DNA from: Aulostomus chinensis
Lineage: Eukaryota > Chordata > Actinopteri > Syngnathiformes > Aulostomidae
Direction: 5' to 3'
Assembly (NCBI GenBank): GCA_037954235.1
Contig: JBBMOA010000020.1
Location: 7,918,501 to 7,982,500 of the forward strand
DNA length: 64,000 nucleotides
Below the pieces are notes generated by a model, which made no database searches, was not told the DNA's origin, and saw only the letters and a list, made by a program, of their open reading frames with translations. Position numbers and translations under genes: made by a program. Positions 57,737-64,000 of this stretch are shown one piece after another; position 1 is the stretch's first letter; every line of letters starts with the position of its first letter.

Positions 57737-59988
57737 TTACACAATGTCCATTGCAAAGGTGTTGCTGGACAGTATAGCCTCCATTTCAGCTCGAAGCTCG
57801 GGGTAGCTGTTGTAAGTTGATGGCAGCTCCACAGTTGGGCCACAAGTGTGGGCAATTGGTCGCCGTGCAAGACCTTCCAAAGAGGTGAATGTGACTTGAA
57901 TTTCTTTCACACAGATGACATCAGACCCAGTCAGAAATCTCATCAGCTTCCTGAGACCTATTTCATCCAACCCCCTTATGTACTGATGGAAAAATCTCAG
58001 ACTTTGGTTCTCTGCGGAACTAGCAGGAGAAGCTGTTATCATCTTAATCACCTTTCGTGTTGTTGGTTTGATGTCCTCATACAGTATTTTCATATCCTCT
58101 ACACTGAGGAAAATCTTCCTGAGTATTGGTCCTGCAACCTCCGCAATATTATCCAGAGCATATTTTGGGTGCTGGATCATTTGCTTGTGGGCAACCTGGA
58201 CAAGCACGGCTCTCAAATTGTCTTGTGTTGGTACTGTTCTTACTCCCATGCGATCCATAAGATCGAGAAGCTCTTCCTTGTCATCACCGTCAACAGCCTC
58301 TTGCAAAGCAGTAGACAAGAGATCACGCTCAGACTGACTAAGATACAACATCAGGGAGTCAACAGTAAATCAGGTGAAACAGAGTGTTCACCAAATATGA
58401 CTGCTGCTACAAAGGCCTGTGCCAGCCGAAATGGAAAATACCCATGGTCCTTCAGTCCCTTGGCTAATATCCTGCCAACAGACCTCCATTCCTCCTCTTG
58501 CCATTTTGGGGAGAGTGATGGCACCCTCACATCTGCACCTTCTGCAGCACAGTCTAGGAACTCTGTCCAGAAGGCAGCATAAACATCCCTGGACACACCA
58601 TCAGCATCTGCCCCCATTTCATCAATGAAGCTGTATTTCACAGAGTATGTCATCATTGCTTCATCCTTGAATTGAGCAATCAGTTCATCTAAGAGAGTAA
58701 CTCTGTGAAGTTTCACAGTCACATGCAAAAGTTCACTGGCAGGACTTGGTGGTCTAGCAGAAGCTGTCTCAGCATCAATAGGAGTTGAGGTGTAGGTGGG
58801 GGTGTTTATTGGTTCCTCTTCTACTGCAAGTATTGGCTCATATATGCATGTATCATCAAGAGCACCTAAAAACGGCCCTCCTGTCAATGGACCAAAAATA
58901 ACTTCTGATGTATTACACAAAGAAGTAAGGTCAATAGTCTGAACAGCTGCAGGAGAGACAACAGCTGACATTGTGGCGGTGCTTTGCTCTTCATCTTCGA
59001 CTGAGTCTATTTGATTTTCACCGTTATGTCCTTTCTGCGTCAGGAGCTCGACTTTTTCCATCATGTGTTTGTCTTGTTCAGATTTTGTGCTTTCATGTTG
59101 CTCATCTGTCTGTATATCTGCTCCTTCCTCTGGGTCTTCACTGGTCAGAGTCTCTGTGAACAAATAAAATCTTAACAACCCCAATTTGTGTGTCTCGTAG
59201 AAGTCTCCCACACTAACATCCTCATGAACTTGTGCTTCCTGAAAGTCAACTATATCATGACTGAACTCTTCCCACTTTCCCATTGTTGAATTTCCATTAG
59301 GGAAAAACAGTTTTAGCTTGTGACAAAATCTCAGTTTTAGTGTCCTTCTTGTTAATATCAAGAACTCTGGTTCCTCCACCACCGCGTTTTCTGACTTGTT
59401 TGTTGTCATGTATCCATCCTAATTCTATTTTTCGAGTTGTCTTCCAGGCTCTCTTATTACTTTTTAGATGCATATTGGTTGGTTGCACTGTATTCTCCCC
59501 CTCAAAACCTTGCTCGTTGTCTTTGTTGCTCATTGTGCCCATTTTTTTTTTAAGTTTTTTAAATAAGGGTAGTCTTTTTGTATCATCTCCACCTCTTGTC
59601 CTTTTTTCCATACAGAAACGCCATGTGGCAATCCTGTCACCATAGGCTGGAATGTAAGAAGCCATGGTAGCATCATCTATTTCTCCAATTACTGAACTGT
59701 CAATCTGCAATAAAAACAAATGTATACATCAGACATGATACTGGTTAAACTATGTTATCTTCAAGACTATTTACTTCTGTGCCAAATTCCAGGACAACCA
59801 ATTATAAGTGCCTAATGCAGATGATAACACAATGGACAGTATGACACATTGCAAAAACAGCTTTTGTAGCTGAGACTTACATGATCCTGCTGCATTTTCA
59901 GAATACACTCCTCGGGAACACCTCTGTTGTGAAGAAATATCCACAGACCATCATCTTGTGGGAGGCCTGGAGTTGAGGATGTAGCCAT
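57737..59988 (-). pseudogene. SAM-like/HECT-like E3 ubiquitin ligase gene of the transposon, two frameshifts
   Basis: Coding exon A is 59988-59881 (36 codons, MATSSTPGLP..KMQQDH; donor GTAAGT). Exon B starts at 59704 after TTATTGCAG. Together they begin with a SAM-like fold (DDGLWIFLHNRGVPEECIL, then IDSSVIGEIDDATMASYIPA). Next come a basic linker and the GGGTRVLDINKK block seen in multi-copy fish G2E3-like proteins. An acidic linker follows, then a HECT-like C-lobe region: YSFIDEMGADADGVSRDVY, WRSVGRILAKGLKDHGYFPF, and near the end RRPIAHTCGPTVELPSTYNS, where the Cys matches the HECT thioester residue. The stop is at 57737. The frame is lost twice: near 59300 (one extra base in a T/C run) and near 58352 (one base missing). 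Either this copy is dead or the assembly has indels. The predicted product is about 690 residues. The role in transposition is unknown. Confidence 0.75.
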
Positions 59989-59995
59989 TGCTGGC

Positions 59996-61140
59996 ACTGC
60001 AGAAATTAAGGGAAAATGCATAATCTATATAAACTGCCAAAACCAATATTGCCAAATTATATGAAAGCATAAAATAATTTTGTTTAAAATGGATGTTTCA
60101 TGTCTTGACTGCTGACCTATAAATTCTCTCCTTTGAAAGCTGACCTGTCATTGAAGATTTAAATATACTCACTCAATTTACCACCATAACTGTTTTGAGT
60201 AGTGTCCTTTTATGATGAAAGCCGAATAATAAAATTACTCTGATAGTATAGAAGACTAAACTCAGCAGCTCATAGTGGGCTTTCATTAGTAGTATTATTG
60301 TTGTTACTACTATGATTACTATTCAAATAGTCAATAAAATCCAGATTGGGTCTTTGCAACATAGGGTATTAGTAAATTGTTGTACTTAACCAGTAACCAA
60401 ATGCAACAAATGTACATCTTACATTCAACACATAGGCCTATTACATATAATTATGTGCACTGACGTTTCATGCAGGATTCTTCCTCACTATGTTTCAGGG
60501 ATGCATGCATGTATTAAATACATAGGAAACAGCAAATGAGATGGACCCCATATATTACTTATTTATTTCTTCCTTTCTTTCTTTACGTTCACTGTTTACC
60601 CTGCACTTGCGAAAAACATTTGGATGTACGCGTAAACTCAACAACTCACAACGCTCGTCATGGTGCGTCAATTAGTGACTAGTCTACCGCAACGTTCCGT
60701 TTGTTTACATGTTTATGTGCCGCATGTTCAGCAACTTCTATGTTATAATTATCATGTTATGTCTCTATATTATAAGTTATAATATTAACGTATAACCTAA
60801 CGTCATGACGAACGGCTCGTTCTACTTTTGCCATGTCAATATACGGAAAGAAAGACGAGTAACAACAACAATGTCCAGCATGATGGAAACTGTTAGCTTA
60901 CTTCTACTGACAACTGAAATGGTGCCCATCGTTCGTCTGTTCCTTACCTGCTACATTAAGCAGTAGGCTTAAAATAGAAGGATACTCTCTAAAACATAAC
61001 AAAAAGTATCATGCCCTGTGTGTAGCCTTACCTTTTATTGACAGTAGAAAGTGAGGCATGTATATGCAGAGTCGCCATAGATCGACGAGATCGACGGAAG
61101 TCACTTGCAGGTTGGCGGTTCTCGCGGGATCGTATCTCAG
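59996..61140 (-). promoter_or_regulatory. Probable 5' untranslated exon and promoter region of the HECT-like gene
   Basis: On the minus strand, a GTAAGG donor at 61031 follows a CpG-rich stretch (61040-61135 with TCTCGCGGGATCG-type words). An acceptor (TTAATTTCTGCAG) lies just above 59996, 8 bases before the ATG at 59988. This predicts a non-coding first exon of about 100 bp and a 1-kb intron. A short upstream ATG in that exon (MATLHIHASLS) would not join in frame. Inferred from signals only. Confidence 0.4.
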
Positions 61141-61459
61141 TACAAAAAAAAATTACTCCGAAAAACAAGGAGAAAACGAGTGTGACTTCGAAACATAATA
61201 GGGTCTTCGCCAGGGACTGGCTCAGGCCCTAAAAATTTGCACGAAAAACAGAAAAAGTTACTCCAAAAAACAGGCGAAAACATTACCGCGAAAAACAGAA
61301 AGAAATACTCCGAAAAACAAGGGGGAAAAATTACCACAAAAAATAGAAAAAAATACTCCGAAAAACAAGGCACAAAAAAATACCACAAAAAACAGAAAAA
61401 ATTACTCCGAAAAACCGGAGGGTTTTTTTTTTGCCAAGTGAATGCAATACGCTTCCGTA
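61137..61459. repeat. Right terminal inverted repeat with tandem subrepeats
   Basis: ATTACTCCGAAAAACA and ACCACAAAAAACAGAAAAAA-type half units alternate with about 25-bp spacing, the reverse complement of the left array. They end in GCCAAGTGAATGCAATACGC and TTCCGTA. A short foreign insert lies at about 61190-61236. Confidence 0.85.
61190..61236. repeat. Foldback family terminus inside the right transposon end
   Basis: AACATAATAGGGTCTTCGCC and GGCTCAGGCCCTAA match the terminus of the foldback family at 28.0 and 38.0 kb. The middle (AGGGACT) is shorter and diverged. Confidence 0.65.
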
Positions 61460-61465
61460 CAGAAC
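61460..61465. repeat. Right target-site duplication CAGAAC
   Basis: Identical to 54386-54391. Confidence 0.9.
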
Positions 61466-61859
61466 AGACAAACAAAGAACGGTAACAAATATATATTATT
61501 TTTCCCAACAAAACAATGCACACAGTGTACATCCCAATCAACACAAAGTTGCAAATACAAAACAGAAAAATGCAGTTACAGTAAAATTAAAAAAAACTTT
61601 CTTTCCTAAATCTTTCAAACGTGCTTTCAGAGTTCCATGGGACATTTTAATGTCATAATATGTTGAAAGCATATCGACAATTATGTCGTAGGAATGTCCT
61701 TTCTTAAAATATTCCCTTATATTTCAATATCATCTTCCATCCTTTCAAACTCAGTTTGAAGGGCCAAGAGGTACAGGAAATGACATAATTGAACTGTCGC
61801 CAAACTTGGGTTTGTCCAGTCACAAACTAAAATGTTGTCCCTACCATTTCCGTAATCTG

Positions 61860-61938
61860 AAATGTCGTTGTGTTTTGTGAAATGTCGTTGTGTTTTGTGA
61901 AATGTTTTTGTGTTTTGTGAAATGTCGTTGTGTTTTGC
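61860..61938. repeat. 20-bp tandem repeat, four units
   Basis: AAATGTCGTTGTGTTTTGTG repeats four times with two substitutions in unit three and a divergent end in unit four. Confidence 0.95.
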
Positions 61939-64000
61939 CCCTCAGGGCCACCGTACCTTGCCAACCTATCTACAACACACAAACTTAAGGTGGCCAATTT
62001 CCATACAGATATGAAAGATATTGAAATCCTGTGCAAGATGACTCTTTGTAGAATTCTGATCAGATTTAAAAGGATTTCCAAATATGAGTTGGATGAGATT
62101 TGCAAAAATCTGATTTCTGTGGTGTTTGGCTGTCAAGACTGTCTAAAAAAGAATCTGGAAATGCCAAAATTCACATTTGGACTGTTAATCTGAACAAGGG
62201 CTAAATGTTTAGCATGTTTCATGGATCTGACCAGAGACCAGAACAGATCAAATTTTTAACTCAAGATCCCAACATTGGAATCTCAAGCCACATCTAAAAG
62301 CCCAAATTACTTCTGAATGTTAATCAGTAATTTGAGTTAAGACTTACACAACATTCAATGTCCAATCAAGTCCTAACATCAGTCACACTCACATTGTCAC
62401 CAGTCAGACTATTTGGATGAGGTCTGAGGTAAATACACAACAAAACAGCAGATAAACTGCTCATAAAGCTTGGTGGTGTATGCTTGCATGTACATTGCAA
62501 CAGAAACCTCACTCTTGTTTATTCTATGACAGTGCTGTCCCCACTGCCTCATGTATTCATACAAAGTATTCTGTCAAGAAAATTAATGTAAATTTTGTTC
62601 AGCATTTGTTCAAAGCAGCCTTGATGAAGTAATAACTTAACATTCTGTCATGAAGACAAACACCTGTGTACACACTCCCCAGCTCTCACTCTGCTGCATG
62701 ATTAATGAAGCCATACACAACTAAGAATTAAAATAGAAGAAATCTGCACGCATACAATACAAAACTGGAGCAAGTGGCCATGACGAGGAGCAAAGATTTA
62801 GTATGTGGTTGAAGTAGCTGATATCTTTTTTGCACTTCTTATGCATTTCTGCCTGCAGGGCAAACTAGTATCTGTGGCTGACTTGGGGAAAGGCTTTGAG
62901 CTTTTTCTACCCTTCAGAATGGAGAGAGTAGATCCATTTAGCTTTCCACTGCATTGCCTCCCCTTGCTTTTGCCATTCAATTGACAAAGCAGCCAAGCCG
63001 ACTGGAGCAAGTTAAGTTTTAATCTGAGCGTGATGCATGGTTATCATTTCTGACAGGACAAAATGAACTTTTGTTACTGCCAGCCAAACAGTCAGACAAA
63101 GAACAGAAACTGGAGAGGAGTAGAGCAGTTTATTATAGGCTGCCTGCATGGGTTCAGAATGTTCAGACAAGTCTTTATTTATATTCAAATTTCTGGATGG
63201 AAAAGCCAAGGTGGCACCAAGATCAAAATATATTGTAAAGAAACTATAGCATTCAGGATAGTAAAATCCTTCTTTTGCATGGTTTCAGCTTTTGCCTGCC
63301 AGTTGCTTTAGCGTGGAAAGTCAAATCTTACAAGTACATTTCTCTAATATCACTTATTAAAGGAGAAAAGAAATTCAACATGGAGGGGTTTTTTTTGCTC
63401 CTAGTAGGTGAATTATGCTAAATTATCTATAAAAAATAGCAAGCAATATGAATGTATTTAAATGTCCTGGACAAAATATTACATTATCTTGAAAAAAGCC
63501 GCTTTATTTGCAATTTGTCACTGTAATATTATGCACGATGACATAAAAAGACATATATTTGAGGCAAATTTTACTTTTTGCAGTGCTGTCAAAATGAATT
63601 ATATTCCTTGTACTATACTATAATTGTCGCACCCAGGGAAATGTTAATTATGAGGAACAATATTTATCCTTTTAATAATTTTCATCTTTTGCCTAGTGAC
63701 AGATTTAACCCTTAGGGACCCAAGCTGAATTCTGGGTAATTTTACATCCTTTGATTTTGAGCTATTATCTTGGTCATTACAAGGTCAATCTCTACATGCT
63801 ATATCTTGTTTTTCAGGACAGTCTATTGATTATGCTATCCAGTCATCCAGTCAGTCCATGCCATCAATTCACTTGATACTGCTTACATATACTTTATGTA
63901 AAAATGTTAAACACACACACACACACAAAAAAATCGTATTACAAAATGTGTTGGATTTTCTACATGTTTCTCATCATAGAAGGTTTTCAGGACACATATC
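61939..64000. other. AT-rich non-coding stretch
   Basis: No recognised exons or repeat families, apart from a short AC run at about 63911-63926. Confidence 0.45.

Larger units (their letters stand above)
54392..61459 (+). mobile_element. Complete IS3EU-like DNA transposon (7,068 bp) with transposase and HECT-like gene
   Basis: The ends are inverted: TACGGAAGCGTATTG..ATTCACTTGGC at the left and its reverse complement at the right, with one mismatch in 27 bases before an A run. A perfect 6-bp duplication (CAGAAC) flanks them. Between the ends lie a + strand DDE transposase of IS3/integrase type and a convergent minus-strand HECT-like gene, with long subterminal repeat arrays at both ends. IS3EU elements are known, as I recall, for IS3-like transposases, TAY/RTA termini and 6-bp duplications; all three agree here. 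The clean ends and duplication suggest moderate to young age. Confidence 0.85.

Noticed and set aside
59290..59310. Programmed frameshifting in the HECT-like gene
   Set aside because: A second, unrelated frame change occurs at 58352 and no slippery heptamer or stimulatory structure is evident. Mutation or assembly error is simpler.
61137..61544. Minus-strand frame of 135 codons rich in F
   Set aside because: Same reason: the right terminal repeat array.
1..64000. CRISPR array, bacterial operons, rRNA
   Set aside because: The sequence is vertebrate-like with introns and SINEs. No regularly spaced identical repeats with unique spacers are present.

Overview
The window looks like nuclear DNA from a ray-finned (teleost) fish, probably a percomorph. 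It is AT-rich and intron-like, with long CA and TA microsatellites. It is crowded with repeats typical of teleosts: LINE-2 copies with 5-bp tandem tails, a tRNA-headed SINE ending in ATGG repeats, Harbinger and hAT DNA transposons, foldback elements, and relics of the multi-copy SAMD3-like family. I see no intact, recognisable host gene. Two or three exon-like islands (about 3.4 and 37.5 kb, both +) may belong to host genes whose other exons lie elsewhere.

Layout. 0-6 kb holds AT-rich DNA, two oppositely oriented SAMD3-like relics (2.0 and 5.1-5.9 kb), an orphan exon, and a LINE-2 3' end carrying a SINE. 6.2-11 kb holds a polypurine/TA tract, a decayed repeat-encoded ORF (6.8-9.85 kb, -) split by a hAT element with an 8-bp duplication, and an internally deleted Harbinger element with a LINE-2 inserted in its terminal repeat. 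12.85-16.2 kb is a Harbinger relic containing one LINE-2, which contains another LINE-2 in the opposite orientation. 16.3-17.2 kb is a gag-like relic. 17.2-22.6 kb is a LINE-2 interrupted by a second LINE, which itself carries a SINE. 23-24 kb has a Harbinger Myb/SANT pseudogene and a foldback fragment. 24-36 kb is mostly unannotatable sequence with scattered SINEs, LINE ends and relics. 38-40.7 kb is a foldback cluster. 41-54 kb has LINE-2 and SINE copies and a perfect 30-bp inverted repeat.

The main feature is a complete DNA transposon of 7,068 bp at 54,392-61,459. It has TAC...GTA termini, long terminal inverted repeats built of tandem subrepeats, and a perfect 6-bp target duplication (CAGAAC). 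It carries two convergent genes. On + is an intron-containing transposase with an IS3/retroviral-integrase-type DDE core (D132, D191, E231). On - is a SAM-like/HECT-like E3 ubiquitin-ligase-type gene. The termini, duplication length and transposase fit the IS3EU superfamily. The transposase reads open, while the HECT-like gene has two apparent frameshifts, so this copy may be only partly functional.

The nested insertions give a relative history: older DNA transposons and relics were invaded by LINE-2 and hAT elements, and SINEs were among the later arrivals. All family calls come from reading translations and motifs by eye; no database search was run.
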